A DNA stretch of 64,000 nucleotides from Burhinus oedicnemus (GCA_008921705.1 VFFE01007869.1:2176896-2240895); one strand, 5' to 3'; counted from the stretch's first letter, positions 23,301-37,215 are shown. Notes: generated by a model not told the origin, from the sequence alone. Translations and numbers: made by a program.

Positions 23301-24223
23301 CCGAAAAGGCAACAATTTAAATATTTTTAGTGCTCTGCAGCTTCTTTCTTATTTAATTGCTTAGCAGGGCTGCGTATATTACAGAGGAGCTGGAAATTAC
23401 TTCAAGACGGGAAGCTGGGAAGAGCAACGTTAAAGGCATCGCTCAGCCACTCGAATGACCCTGGATGCAGGACAGTGCAACTCGGAGCAGAAACCACCTC
23501 CAAGAGCTGCGTTTGGAGCGAAATCCAGAAATCCAGCATTTGATGTCAAGTATTTCAGACCCAACCAAGTTACAGAAAACTGTTTCCTCATCTGACCGTC
23601 CTGGCAGTCCTGTGGAAATGTGGAGCTGGGAATCCCCCAGATCATCCCCCAGACTTGCCATCCAGCAGCAGGAGGAAACGGAGCGCTGGTCACCTCAATA
23701 GTCCACGTTAGATGCAAGTCTACCCCTAACCACCAAAAAACCTGTGTATTTTGAATGTTACTAGCCCCTGCCAACACATTTGTTGTCAGCAGTTTTACTG
23801 TAAGAAGATCTCCTAGCTCTGAAAGTTCTCTCGCCGCACCCATTTTTAAAGTTAAAATTAAGGAGTTAGGGAAAATGGAAAAGAATGTAATAAATGTGAC
23901 AACCTGGAACCTCTTAATGAAACAGATAAAGTATTTTACAAGATAGAAATGGGAACGAAGGAAATGAATATAAGACGACTCCTTTAAAAAGTACAGAGAA
24001 GAAAAAATGATAATTTAAGTTCAAGCATGGTCTAACTACTTTATGACCACCCTCCCACCCTGAAGTCAAAAACGCAGACTTTAGGGCATTCAGCATCAGA
24101 TCAAATTCACTCCTAAATTCAATTTCATTAACCACCTGGTGGTTTTCAGACCCCTACTACAATGGTCTGTGGTGCAAATACAGGGAAAGGAGTGGGGAGG
24201 GATAAGACTTTCTGTAAAATGCA
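20341..24223. other. Intergenic, no recognised genes
   Basis: A GC-richer patch occurs at about 20400-20560. AT-rich sequence follows, with T13 at 22074-22086 and T14 at 22737-22750. A minus-strand exon-like segment lies at about 22181-22310 (see findings). Nothing else was recognised. Confidence 0.55.
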
Positions 24224-24500
24224 CAGAATCATAGAGTCAATGAATGGTTTAGGTTGGAAAGGACCTTAAAGGCCATCTAGTTCCAACCCCCTGCCATGGG
24301 CAGGGACACCTTCCACCAGACCAGGTTGCTCCAAGCCCCGTCCAACCTGGCCTTGAACACCTCCAGGGATGGGGCAGCCACAGCTTCCCTGGGCAACCTG
24401 GGCCAGTGTCTCACCACCCTCACAGTCAAGAATTTCTTCCTGAGATCTCATCTAAATCTATCCCCTTCTAGTCTGAAGCCATTACCTCTCGTCCTATCAC
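24224..24500 (-). mobile_element. CR1 LINE 3' region (antisense)
   Basis: The plus strand reads agaatcatagagtcaatgaa, ggttggaaaggaccttaaag, ccctgccatgggcagggaca, ccaggttgctccaagccccg and acctccagggatggggcagc. It belongs to the same CR1 subfamily as the copies at 37.2, 52.3 and 60.8 kb. Confidence 0.92.
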
Positions 24501-27309
24501 GGAGTTTCCTGCTCCATATTTCTCTCTTACAATTCTAGAAACCTCAATAAATGTGAAATAAAATGTTAAAATGCTAAAAAAGTTGCATCTACTTCTCACA
24601 CAGTTGAGTGCATCTTCATAAAAATGTGCAGAAATGTGCATTTTGGTGCAGTTGTCCTTTTCCATTTTTGCAAGTCCCACCACAAACAGGGATGGTGCAA
24701 CCTCGGCATTACTGATGTCAGATAACCTTTCTAGTGACTGGGTCCAGGATCTTTACTCAAGTTAAATGTCTCTGTTTCCATAACACATTTTTGTTTTCAG
24801 GAAGAGAAAAATACCGTGAGACAATAATAATTCTATTAAAATAAGGTGTTTGAAACGAAGAAACCATGTACGAATGTTTAGCCTTATTTAAAAAGGAACT
24901 GTACCGTTCACATTACTTTGAGAGCTGAGCTACTCTTTCAAGGATTTTACCACTAATACTTAAAGGAATAAATAGCAAAATTCCTTTTTATTTTTCTTTG
25001 TCTATAATTGTGTTCAAACAAACAAAAACCTCTGGGTTTCACGCATTTATTGTACTGCCTATGATGTCCTCAGTGGATAGTCTTCTACTGTTGAACTGCA
25101 GATTTACAGTATCTGGGGTTTTTAAACCAGACTTAGTCTGATTTTGAGAAATAATGGGCAAATCCTGAATCATCTGTTGTTCATTTCTATACCCTGATAT
25201 TATGATTATAATGTTATAATGTGAACAAATATATCTTAAACATTTTATTTCTCATTTACATAGCATTACAATAGCACTGGAAGTCAGGAGCACCTGGTTC
25301 ATTTATGGACTGGTGAACACCCTCCCTTTCCTTCAGCAATAACCTTCACCGTGGTACTGCAGCACCTGATACATCTTAAAAAGAAAAACCTTCTCTTGAC
25401 TTTCATGCGCGTTTACCCAAGTTAATGGTGATATGCTCACCAAACAAAGCAATAAAGCACAAACTGCTGCTTAAAACTGGAGATGCCTTTGATCAGAGAG
25501 AAGCCCATGCAAGAGAACAATTTCCTACCTACTTTCCCGCAGCCACTGCTTTTGTCCCAGTGGTTATTTCCCGGTACAGGTAATGGGCTGACTTCCCACG
25601 TGAGGCTACTCAAACGGCTGCGGTGAATCGGCGAACTGACGAGCAGAGACTAAGGGGAAGCCCGGTTGAGCTTGGCTTAAGCAGAAACCAGTGTCATGGG
25701 CCTCCAGGGAATGAATGAAGACCACTGAGAACGTGTGCCCGCGGTCAGAGAGGGCGCGTAGCTGTATCGGAGCCTTCCTTAGCAGAAGGGAGCACAGACC
25801 GAATAAACCATTTCAATGTGAGTCTATCTAAAAATATGTCTGTATCAAGTCAGACTGCCTTCTCCTCAAAATTTATACTTATTAGAAAATGACTGAACAG
25901 AATTAACCACAGCAAGCAATCAGATTTCACCTGGCTCATTTGACAGCCTAATGGCAAAACCATCCACAACAAAATTATTGTCTAATTTAAGAGCAGAGAT
26001 GGAGCTTTTGACAGGAATGAATGAAAACCACGTGCATTTGATGCATTTAGCTTCTCTAGATGGATATAACACATCCCTCCATCTCCATCAGCCTTTTCCA
26101 AACAACTTCCTTTTCTCTCTTGTGGGAATTTTCCACTTTTAGTTTAACGGTATTTTCCACTGGCAAAGGAGGAGGAAAAAATCATTCCACTGCTCTCCCT
26201 TAATAACTCCCGAGCACCAGCTAAGCCGCAGCCGGCCTTGAGATATTCCAGCTCTTCCTCACTTTTCTTTTCCAAATAACTTCTACAGAGTTAATAAATA
26301 ACCGCAAACATCAGTGACCACTAAAAATAGGGGAGGGAAAGAAAAAAAATTCACACATAAGCCCACCAAACAACAACAAACCCCAAAAGTCTTCACATAT
26401 TATTGCAGAACAGCTTCAAATCCATTATGTACACAGGCGAGGACCTGCGCTTAGCCCCTATGGCAAAATCCATCACACAGCCAGGCAGGTAAATATTGAT
26501 AAAACATCATTCGGAGAGCTGAAGATGCTCCGTCAATTCCCCATGACTCCTGCAGAAAGGCCTCCTGGGCAGTGGTTGGTATGAAGAGTTGAGCAGTTCT
26601 CCTGGCCCATTGGTGAGGGGCAAGTTAGCAGCCAAGCGATTTGAGCCGGCTAGAAAGTCGGTGAACAAATTAGTAATACAAACCTAAATTCAACCTCACA
26701 AAAAGGTTGAGCTTGCGGTTTGAAGCAGCATCACGAGAAGAAATGCAGACCTTGGAGTACACATCTACTTACAGGAACGTTGGGTTACGGGATCAAGAGA
26801 TCTGAGCAGGCTTATTACGCTGACTCATCCGTTTTGGTAGTAATAAATCCTACTGCTTTGCTCCTAAATACGGTGATTTTTTTTTTCTTTTCCTCAGTAT
26901 TGTGCAATCAGCAATTATTTGATATGCTTGCTATAGAGCTCTTTAATCATGCCACTATTATAGCTGCCAAAAGTTTGCGTCTCCTGTAAATGACACAAAG
27001 TCTGAAAAATATTGGGTATTTTACTAACCCTCTTCTAACGCATTCTCGAGGCTATCATGAAACAGCCTTTAGGTTTTATATGCTACATGAGAAATTTTGG
27101 ATTTTACGACAAATCAGATTAAAAGAGATTTAAGATTAAAGGCAGTCTCCTACTAGACGTTCTTAAATAATAAAGAGAAAAGACGTGGAAAAAGGGACCC
27201 TCTGGGGGAACTAAATGTCGGAGAACATAATAATTTTTTTACAAGTAAATCTGAATTTTTATCCACGCCACAGACCTTCTGTGTACAAAACCTGTCACCA
27301 GGCTGCTTC

Positions 27310-27600
27310 ACGAGAACGCTTTTGTGTTCCCGCTCTGTTGCCCGAGGTGCTTCGGCCGCGAGGTCGCCAGCCCCCTCGGCAAACTCAGACTCGCTGCCGA
27401 GGGCTGAAATAATCCTCCTGGAGAAAGGTGCGACGTTTATTAGTCTGCGAGGAGAAAAACTACAAGCGGAAAGCCCCGTTGTGAGCTGGAAAGCTGCACA
27501 AGGCGTGACGTTACGCCACGGATGGCAACAGGGACGGTTCCTCCCGGCCTCTCGCCACCGGGCAGCGGCGCGTTTGCTCAGGGACCTGCGGGCTGACCTT
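27310..27600. promoter_or_regulatory. CpG-containing GC-rich patch
   Basis: Several CpGs occur in tight clusters (cggccgcgaggtcgccagcc; ggcagcggcgcgtttgctca) within AT-rich flanks. A 143-codon plus-strand frame crosses it, but GC-rich DNA lowers stop frequency and the product was not recognised. An unmethylated island or regulatory element is possible but not shown. Confidence 0.2.
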
Positions 27601-29719
27601 AATCAGGTTGCATTTTCTGCTCTAACTTTTTGCATTTTCTTTCTTCAGACTCTTCAGCGAGGTAGGTTTGTACAACTTTACCTCACAGATAAGTATCCTT
27701 GTGCTCTTCTACTTATTTTCCTTGAACTTAACAGCGATACCTTGTCTAACTGAGAGAGCTCTTAAAAAGTGTACGTTTTACATGAAAGAACGCTGTCCGG
27801 TGGCTTTTTTTCCCCCACATTTCTATTTCTCTCTACCATAAAACCAATCCTCCATAAACTTATCACCATTCAAGACAATAACAGAAAACAAAATGCACTG
27901 ACGGAAACTTTAGTGCTAACCAACCCTTACGGCTATGTCAGAAATGCTGTAAAACACACTGTGGTTACGGGAAAGCTGACGCACTCTTCTTGCGCCTGTA
28001 ATCTCTGTAGACCACAGCTGCCCTTATTTGCAATAAGAGTTAAGAGAAACTTTAAGGAAAAGGCCATCAGATCATATATTTTGCATCCAAAAATGATGTA
28101 TGGAGCATTCAAGTTTGCCATGTACATTATTTGCTATACTGATCACACAATTTAACAAACGATTAAAAATAGGACAATTGCATACAGAGTTCAGGGCATT
28201 TCCTTTGCAGGCTCAGCTATTATGCATTTTATTTCACTTTGCAGAGATTTTTGTTTGGTCTACTGCAGAAATATTATTATCAAGTATTAATAGTTTTCCC
28301 TATTCATAGTCATAATATGCTAAGTGTTTGACTGTTTTCCATCATTCTAATAAACTATTCTAAAGGGAAAGAATTATGAATCGTCTTAGATGATGAAGCA
28401 ATATTACACTCGCAGTCGAAAACTAAGTTGCATTTCTAAAAAGCACAATAGAGAGCAAGCCTACATGACTGACAAAGAAATATTAGGGGTCTCAATGTAC
28501 AAATGCAATTTGTCAATCATTTTTTTTAAAAAATACCGGAGCACTTCAGATATTCCTGTACCTTCTTCACACAATGCAAAACCCACTTGAACTTCTGTGG
28601 GAGGCAATTAACAATAACGAAAGCTAACTTCAGTTTGGAGTACATTGTTTTTAAATGCCACCCACAGAAGTTCAGGTAGATCTCGAACATTTTAGGTGAA
28701 TAAAAACTTCTCTTTCAAAAAGGAGACGGACAGAGTCTATCATAGACCAAGAGCTTTTGTTTGCCTTCATCGCAAATTCAAAAAGTTGCTCTCATAGCAG
28801 AAATCATGGTTGACTTTGACAAGGTGAACACATCGGGTACAGACTCGTTTTACTTACAAAGACTAACTATAACGTGGATAAGAAGGAACTCAACCTCCAG
28901 ATTCACCTCAAATTCTGGGGATATCTATCCAGATGACATCTAGATTTCAGGGCCTCTTCTTTTTTAAGCAGATGCATCTGAAGACAACCAGCAGAAGACA
29001 GACTTCATTTGCAGAGTGAAGTTTAAACAGATCTGATTTCTCATAAATGTGCAAGCATTTCCTTTCTGAAACGCCTTTAAACAAAAGTTCCCTACAGAAA
29101 AAAGACAAAGTTAAGACTTTGTTAAAATGAAGACATTCTTTGTGTAATATTTTAGATTAAATTCATGATTTAGTAAGTGTGACTATTGCTGTTATTACAC
29201 TTCTGCAGCATTTTGAAAAAAGTAGATGGCTAGAAAAAATGTGAAGAATTATTACTAACAAAGACGTGGGGTAACACATTTAAAGCTCTTGCCAACTACA
29301 AAAGTAATAAAGTTTGAAGAAGATGATACAACAAATGTAACGGTTTGCTTTGCATCTTAAATAGATAATGAAGCAACCAGATGCAATATCTCTAGCAGTT
29401 AATGCACTCAGTACTACATAAATAACAGGTTACCGCAGTATTATTTAGTACGCTAATAAAACTAACAGATGACCAAATTACGCCTCTTTTTCTCACACAG
29501 TTGGTTCCACTGGGTGATGTTCTCCCATGGAAGTTCGTGGGGCTGCTCCCATCAATAAGACAACTGCAAACTTTGGACCATTAGAGCCAAATATAAGCCA
29601 AAACGCTATTACTCCCCTTCATGCAGAATAACTGATTTTGTGAACGTCGAGAGAGGGTCAGGTCTTTAGGAACGGCGCGGCAAACGTCCCCACAGCACGA
29701 CAGCATTCGTGGGAACCTC

Positions 29720-29737
29720 CTGCCCCAGCTGGGGCAG
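29720..29737. repeat. 18-bp perfect palindrome
   Basis: ctgccccagctggggcag equals its own reverse complement. The centre is an E-box-like CAGCTG. Confidence 0.9.
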
Positions 29738-30417
29738 CTCCGTCCCCCCAAGAGAAGGGTCTGGCCGCTGCTCCCTGCCCCGAGCCTTCATCCCGGGCAT
29801 CAGCACCTTTGAACGGGAGAGGAAAGAGCAATCACAGCATGCTGAACAACGCGGCGAAGATAAACAGTCATCTAACGGCAGCAGCCAAGGCTTAAGGCTG
29901 AAATTAAACAATCTTGTACCTAAATGCTCTGTTTCTATTCACACTAAGAAAATCCTCTTGACATAATTTAATTACACCTAAGAGGACATTATACCATAGC
30001 ATAAGCAAGAAATTTTGACAACGCTGTGTCATAGCTGATGACATTATCTGAGTCACTTTTGATGGGATTAATGTTGTTTAAGTAAGCTGAAGAGAATTTC
30101 ACTGCACAAAATAGAATAGCAACAGAACAACAGGTCCAGAGGGTGAACAATGCTGTTATAGGCAAAGGCGGATAATTATGAAATGTAATTATACTTCAAG
30201 TTTCTCAGGGAAAAGAGCAAGACTTGATAAACATTTTAGCACATTCTTGCTGTGAGGAGAAAAAGGATGTTTCAAGGAAATTAAAAACATAAGCCAGCAG
30301 TTTTTGCAGCAAGTGTTTGAAATGCTGAATCCTGGGATTAGATAGGTCATTTAAATATATGAAAAGACTATTTGTTTCATGTAACCTATACCCGTACAAA
30401 TAAAAGGTAACATGAAT

Positions 30418-30449
30418 ATCATACATATGTGCGCATATATATGTATGAT
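30418..30449. repeat. Perfect 11-bp inverted repeat with 10-base loop
   Basis: The arms are atcatacatat (30418-30428) and atatgtatgat (30439-30449), exactly complementary, around gtgcgcatat. The sequence is alternating purine-pyrimidine and TA/CA-rich. Confidence 0.9.
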
Positions 30450-33400
30450 GAGAAATTTAGAATCTAGAATTAATCATCAACTAAAGCTCACACGGAGCCC
30501 CCTTTCTTTGCTGGTGGCTTGTCTTCCCCACATCGTTCAGAGGTGATCCCACCACTTCTCCAGCAGCAGTATGTGTAGACTGGATCCAGCCTGGATGTAA
30601 TTTGCTCAACTTTGTATAATATCCTGAACAAAACTATATTAAAAAACTCCTAAGACAAAGGAATAGAGGTCAGGAATCCCATTTATTCTATTTCCCTGTA
30701 CCTTTGTACAAGAACGCGTGACACTGAGTAGCTCACACTGACATTGCCCAACATGGGCTGAAATAGATTTAACATGCCTTTTCTATTATAAATTGCGAAA
30801 AAGAGGACAGTAGGATGACAGTGGCTATGACTGCCAAAATAACCAAACACACATTACTGGATAAAGCAGCAAAATTTTTATTCACTTCTTACAATCCATT
30901 GTGAATTAAACCTTTCACACATAGCAAATCATATGTAGTATTAACGATCTGCTCCTTTTCTACATGCACAAAGAGTGCGATGTGATTTGGTGAGGACCCT
31001 GAAAGTACAAAAAATATGTGAATGGAAATATTTTAAACTCCAATAATTGGATAATGTAGTTTGGATTTTAAAAAAATTGACTCCTAAATGCTGATGCAAG
31101 ATGTGGCCTCAGCTGAACTACAACTTTGCTATTTGGAGTTATACGTGCAAAACTGTCATTCTACCTTATGTTTATCCAATTTAGGACAGGTATTATGGGG
31201 CCAGAAACGCGTGATGGCTGCAGAAACCGATGTGCTACAAAATGGGAAAATCTGTAGCTGCGTTAACTGGGATCCCTTGCCTTTTGTCACTTCAAATCAA
31301 GATTTTCATGTGTCATTATGCTTGGGTTTGGCTATTTTGATGAATTTTTTTAAAAAATCATTTTGCATATATTGAAAAGAAATCCAGCAGATCAAAATCT
31401 TCTAATAAAATCGGCGACAGATTGAAAATAAGTTTCATGAGGTTAATAGGGAGTGACTAGAAGATACATCTAAGTGTGTATTTTTGTCACTTGGTGTCCC
31501 CCTTAACAATACAAGCCCCTAAGTTGTCAAAATGTCAAGGTATGTTGACTTCATAACGGGCAAGGAAAGGAAAAACCTTATGAAATAGCACAAGAATAGA
31601 AACGCTCTAAGAGAAAAGAAAACTTTGGATTACTGTACATTTTTCAGCATTAACTCAGATCAAGTATCTAAAAATAAAAATGTCTGCCTTTCCCACTAAA
31701 TTAGTCTCAGGCAGAGTACATGGTCGGATACATACATTATAAAAACACAAAAGAAAAGGATATTAAAAATAGAAGAAAATAAATAAATCAAAAAATAGAA
31801 AGCAAGCAAATATCTTGCTTTGAAATGAGACTTGCTTTCATATACATAAATACAAATGATTCTTTTATCATGGCATATGTAGCCTTAATTAGGGGTTATG
31901 TACAGGATTTTTCAAAAACTACAGAGGATCTGTCAATACAGTTAACAGTGTACATCTGATCAGTCGTGCTGCACGAAACTCCCGTGTGCAGCAATTTCTT
32001 CTTCAGAAACACATGGAGGCTTGTTTACACCAATATATTTATAAATGTTTTTAAAAACAAATTTAAAAAAATCAAAAATCAATCAATTCTGCACTAAGTA
32101 TTGCCTGAAGAGACCATCTAAAATGAGTACGTTCACTATCTGATAATTTTTTTTTCCATAAACGTATTTCTATATCTACCTAAAATACTTTGGAAACCTA
32201 TTTGACAGTGCGGCGTCTAAGTGGAAAAATTGTTTACCATCCTGGTAGACTCGTATCCTCAGGTACACTCATGTCTTCATTATCCATGACGCCGGTTGGT
32301 TCTTTTGACCCAGGAAAACTCATGCACATATTGCACAGTCTGGCACCGATCTCCCAACGGGACTGGCAGAAGGGAAAGCGAGAAAAAGAAAGGCAGAAAA
32401 GGAAGGACAGACAGACGGAAGCCTCGCTCCACGTCTTGATTTGAAAACTCGTTCCTTTCAGAAAAAGGGGTCACAACCAGAAGACTTGCAGAGTGCTGCA
32501 GAACACGCAGACACGTAACACCTCTAATTTCAGCTACAGGGCTATTTTAGAGGCTCCAGAAAAAATATAAAAGGGAAAAAAAAAAAAAAAGGGAAAAGGA
32601 AAAAATACAGGAACCCAAGTACCCTGGCTTACTTAGAGCTCCCACGATTTCAAATTCACCAGGCTGAAAGCACTGGGTGCCTGCGTCAGTGGGGAAACCA
32701 CATGGGGAGAAACCCCACAGGCTTGAACTGAGCATTTTCCTGCCTTCCTGACACATTTTTTCAAGTAAAACTGGACACCTCAAACTACACATCCACTGAC
32801 TGCTTTAAAAACTCGGGATTAAATATAATGATCATCTAATGATCAGTGACTAATACAACTATGAGCACATGAGGTGTTTCAGTGTAATATCCCAAAGAAT
32901 TGCCATTAGAGCTCAGTAGGTGGCTTTCCAAGAAATTAAACAGAATCAGGCATGAAAGGAAACCACTAGCAGTGAGAAGGAAATATTTGGGCACAAAATA
33001 TGATGGAAAATTATTTTCTTGGAAGCACTGCATTAGAAATCCAACAGCTTGCTTGTATTAATGAAAAAGTAATGGAAAAACGGAATTACTTTCCACACTG
33101 ATGTTGGGAATGAAGAGGTTTTCTTTGACGTTCAGAAGTTTTCAGGATTCTATTTGCCTATCGAGATGTCTTCAAAATAACTTCTAATGTAAAGCAAACA
33201 GAAAGAAATGGTAGCAAACCAATCTGCTAGCAGCGAACATGAAGGTTCAGTGGTTCAGCTATATTTAGCATAACAAATATTAAAATATTTGATCCTTTAA
33301 CAATACTATGAGTGATCTTATAAACTTACGTGCCATTCCCTCTGTGCTAGATGGTATTCTTAACAGTGCTAACAATGGACAAAGTGTTGGTCCAATAATG

Positions 33401-33457
33401 TATTTGTGGAAAAATGCAGATTCAGGTCAACAGAACTATTTATATCTAATTCACAGG

Positions 33458-33492
33458 ATTGTCTCATCTGAGGGAAATTGTCTCATCTGAGG
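33458..33492. repeat. Tandem duplication, 16-bp unit with period 19
   Basis: attgtctcatctgagg occurs at 33458-33473 and again at 33477-33492, separated by gaa. This is a small recent-looking local duplication. Confidence 0.9.
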
Positions 33493-36200
33493 AAAAAAGT
33501 TTTAGTAGACATCAAAGTGTTTTATTTTGTTTCAACATTTCAAAGCAAAATTGTTTCTATTTTTTACTTCCAATGTTTCATTTCAAAGTACTTCTTTTTT
33601 AAAGAGTAAAACATGAGACATTTTTAAGATTTTTGTTTTGCTAGAGAAGCTAATGAAAGAGTTTAGATTAACAGCAAAGAAGCCACTAGCTGTCTGAGGT
33701 GGTTTTGGCTCACCTACTGAAACAAGTAGCAGTTAACCATATCGTTTCGCAATTCAATTGAAATAAGAAACTATGAGAAATGAGAAATTATATCCCATCA
33801 CTTGATAAATACAATACATTCAAATGGTTGTATCATATTATAATGCGTCTGTGTCCCTACTCCTCAAAGTATACTTTTAATGAAATTTCATTCTCCTTTT
33901 CTTATTTTTTACAGAGTTGGTATGAAATAACTCAGGTCAACAGGACTCCGGGCAAACAACAGCCTGATGGCATATCCTGAAAGTTCAGAGCTTCTGGTGT
34001 GCTTGTGTGTGTGCGCATTTATCCGCAGTACTTGTCTACTGTATATTTATTATGTATGTGTATTATAATTACATATATATTTACATATACTTCACACAAA
34101 CATTTTTATACAAAGACACTGAAGTATTGAGAATGAGTATGCACTTTTGAAGCTTCTGCTTCTTCTCTGGCTTGGTTGCAGAGACGAAGACAGCATAGTT
34201 TAAGAGCTGAAATGGTGTTTGTTTCTTTTGTATTTCCTTTCCTTTCTTTTCTATGTTTTTTTCTCCTTTTAAGATTCTGTGACCTATTTGCTAAGGCAAG
34301 AGCTCACCTGTTTGTTGGGAAGGAGTCTGCCTGCCTGTCTGACTCCAACAAAGCCATCAGCTTCATCACAGGAGATGCAGCCAGTTTCCCCAGCTAGATG
34401 GCACACAAGAAACTCTGTGTCCCATCATTTCCAGACATTTACCGTGGAGGTACGAATCCCATCATTCTCTACTTCTAAGCCACACACCACAAACCAAGAA
34501 TACTTGGGAAACATCAGATTTCAGCGTTATTATTTCTCACACGCGAGAAACAAACCATTCAATCAGTCATCTCTGTTAAGAGAATTTCTCAGCCAACGTT
34601 ATAAGAATTTATAGGGTACTACTACCAACAATTGCAATATGTGGTGTTCGTTTTGAAGAGTTCACAAACCCTGTGAAACACTGGGACAAAATCTGGAAGA
34701 CGACGTCACTTTGCCTGCACTCTAGCTAGCGATCAGGAGAAAAGCTACTTGGATAAAGCTTCCATTTTCTACAGCTAAGTGTTTCGAAATTATAGCAAAT
34801 GTCATCAGCTGGATTCATCCTCATGACTTTTGCCTAATGACAGAAACAGTCCCAAACCATCTCTCCAAACCCCCAAAAGTTAGTCCATTAGCATACTTAT
34901 TCTTTGAAAAAAAGCCTGAGAACAAAACCATCCCCAAAGGATGCTCTTGCATTTGCAGCGCTGGATTAGGAACTAAGAGCAACTTTTTATAACAAACTCT
35001 TCTTTTTATGGGCCGCAAGTCAAAAAGGGAGAAAAAGGCATTCCTGCCTCTCAGTGGCAGAGGAAGGATCAATGCATTAAGGAGTGAGACCTCCATCCTA
35101 GGAAAAAAAACAAAAAACAACACAAACTTAAAAAACCTACGAAACTGATAAATATCTGTCACCAAATCCAGGAAACAGAAAACAAATTCCAGAATTCTAC
35201 AATTACTTTTAAAACATAAAATGAAATAAACCCAAAATTCATAGTAGAGTGCAAGAGAGAAGAAAAATTAGGTAACAGACTTTCCTTCAAACCTATAAGA
35301 TCCAGTCTAATATGTGAATTAGACCTTAAAAAATAACTGGGTCTTTACAGCAGGTCAAAGCCTCAAACCATACTTCAGGCATTTGTATGGAGAGTTCCTT
35401 AAAGCTCACTGGGAAAAGCAGCAATTCAACCAAAAAAATGAAATAAAACCGAAGCGCTCAGTCATATTTACATTGAGAAGGGGAAACCAGGCCAAGAAGA
35501 GAGCTCTCTGGGAAGGACGTGTTTCCATAGAGCTACTAACTTCTCGAGGCAACACAATAAATCCTGTAACAGATCATAATTGGATTTCCATAGCACAATC
35601 TCCACATTCTGATATTATTCTGATTCAATTTCTCAAGTTGCCGGGACGTGTTTCTCTGAGGGTCTCACGAAGACCATTTTTCTTGACTGCTGTGGGACTC
35701 CAGCAGGCAGAAGAGCGCTGGGTAACAGATGGCACGCTTACTGCTTTGTAAGAGCAAAAGGCGGCTTGCGCCAGCTTTGGTTTGCAATTTGCTTAATTTT
35801 ACAGATCTGTGGATACGCAAAATTAAATAAAACCTTCTCTTCCCTCTGCCCTACGCAGTTGTGATTTGTGTTCTAAATAGCCCCCCCAAATGTTCGAGGA
35901 CTCCGTTACAGAAGCAACTGTTCAAACACGTAAGAATGACAGTCTTTGTTCCAAATAGTTTGTGATTTGAACGGAAAGAAAAAAATGATAAAAACCTGGA
36001 ATTGCTATTTTCTCATTGTAAAAGTGGCAAAAGACGTTTTCAGTTGAGAAAAAGAAGAAACCGAGAGTGCTGAGTACAGGTCCAATGGCTCAATGAAGCG
36101 ATCCCTTTCGCACCGCCACTTTTACATAGAGGTAGCTGCAGAAAATAGTTAAACAACAGAGAATAAATTGTACAAATCTGATTGTATATTTAAGCCTAAG

Positions 36201-36205
<5 letters not shown>

Positions 36206-36233
<28 letters not shown>
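36206..36233. repeat. A28 run
   Basis: Twenty-eight consecutive adenines. An AATAAA lies at 36162-36167, about 40 bases upstream, so a retrocopy tail on the plus strand is conceivable. The upstream sequence was not recognised as an mRNA copy. Confidence 0.9.
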
Positions 36234-36236
<3 letters not shown>

Positions 36237-37215
36237 AGAAAACCTGCAAGCCCCTCGCAGCCCCATTGCCACCGAGCTCTGGAGGTGGCTGGGGCAGGTG
36301 GAGCTGTGGGGCTTTCAGAGATGCCCAGGAGCTGCCGGGGCAGAGCAGGGGCCTGCTGAAAGCCCAGCTCTGCCCCTTCTGAAACCTCCGTCCAAAACAG
36401 CGGAGACTCGAGTGAAGCCTCGGAATAAGTCAGTTGTAACCAATATCCATCAATCCCTTGACTGGTGACACACTCGAGGTCTGCAGTACTGCCCGCGCCG
36501 GGCAATGGTCTGCAGCAGAGTAGTCTGGTGGAGGAGGTTGGTGAGAAGTTTAAAATCTCTCCGTTGAGATGCAAATTCCTCTGGTTTGGGTTAATGTAAA
36601 GGAACGACTCCTTTCTGAATGAAAAAAATGGCCATTAGGCTTTCGTGCCTCCCAGCCTGAGAAGAAGCGTGCCAGGGAGGGCAGCGCTCTGCTGCCGCAG
36701 TGCAATTCATGAAGGAAGCGGCACCTCACGAAGGGGCAGAGGTCCTTCAGACACACAACACATCAGCCAACGCCTCTCTCGGTCTCACTGGAGGTATCCT
36801 GATACTGCCTTCGGCGATTGCCCTTAGTTTATTGGTATTGGCTATTGATCCGAAGGAGCAGCAGCAAGGCAGACGCCCTGGCCGCTTTGCTCGCTACTAA
36901 GCAGGCTGGTGGGACAAGGTCAGTGCCATCAACTGCATCCCTTTAGCTGGGAGCCACAGCTCCCGGTGCAAGTACAGGACTTGGCAGCTAACGGCCAGAA
37001 CACACTAAGCAGAGATGATGATTTTCGCGGTAGAGCAGGACAGTTTATCAATTGATCTTACCGAGAACCAATGAGACTCAGACGTCTTTCTGAACAGCAA
37101 AGCCAGAGCTTGGAGCGGCGTTCTGTGCTCTGCAATGTCTGAGTAACGGAGAGGACCGCTTCGCTTAACCAGGTTCTGCATCCTCCAATGTTTAAAACAG
37201 TGAGCGCACTGCAAA

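Larger units (their letters stand above)
24501..37215. other. Long gene-free stretch (~12.7 kb)
   Basis: Mostly AT-rich and without recognised LINE copies. Contents noted: a GC/CpG patch at about 27310-27600, an 18-bp palindrome at 29720-29737, a hairpin at 30418-30449, a 16-bp direct repeat at 33458-33492, an A15 run at 32576-32590 and an A28 run at 36206-36233. Open frames are short or compositional, and none resembles a known protein. Confidence 0.55.

Noticed and set aside
33919..33980. Exon-like segment after ttattttttacag (SWYEITQVNRTPGKQQPDGI)
   Set aside because: There is a good acceptor, but only about 20 codons before a stop, no partner exons and no recognised similarity. A chance acceptor is likely.
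36149..36574. A 141-codon minus-strand frame with a long Phe run
   Set aside because: The Phe run is the complement of the A28 tract. The rest is compositional, so it is not coding evidence.
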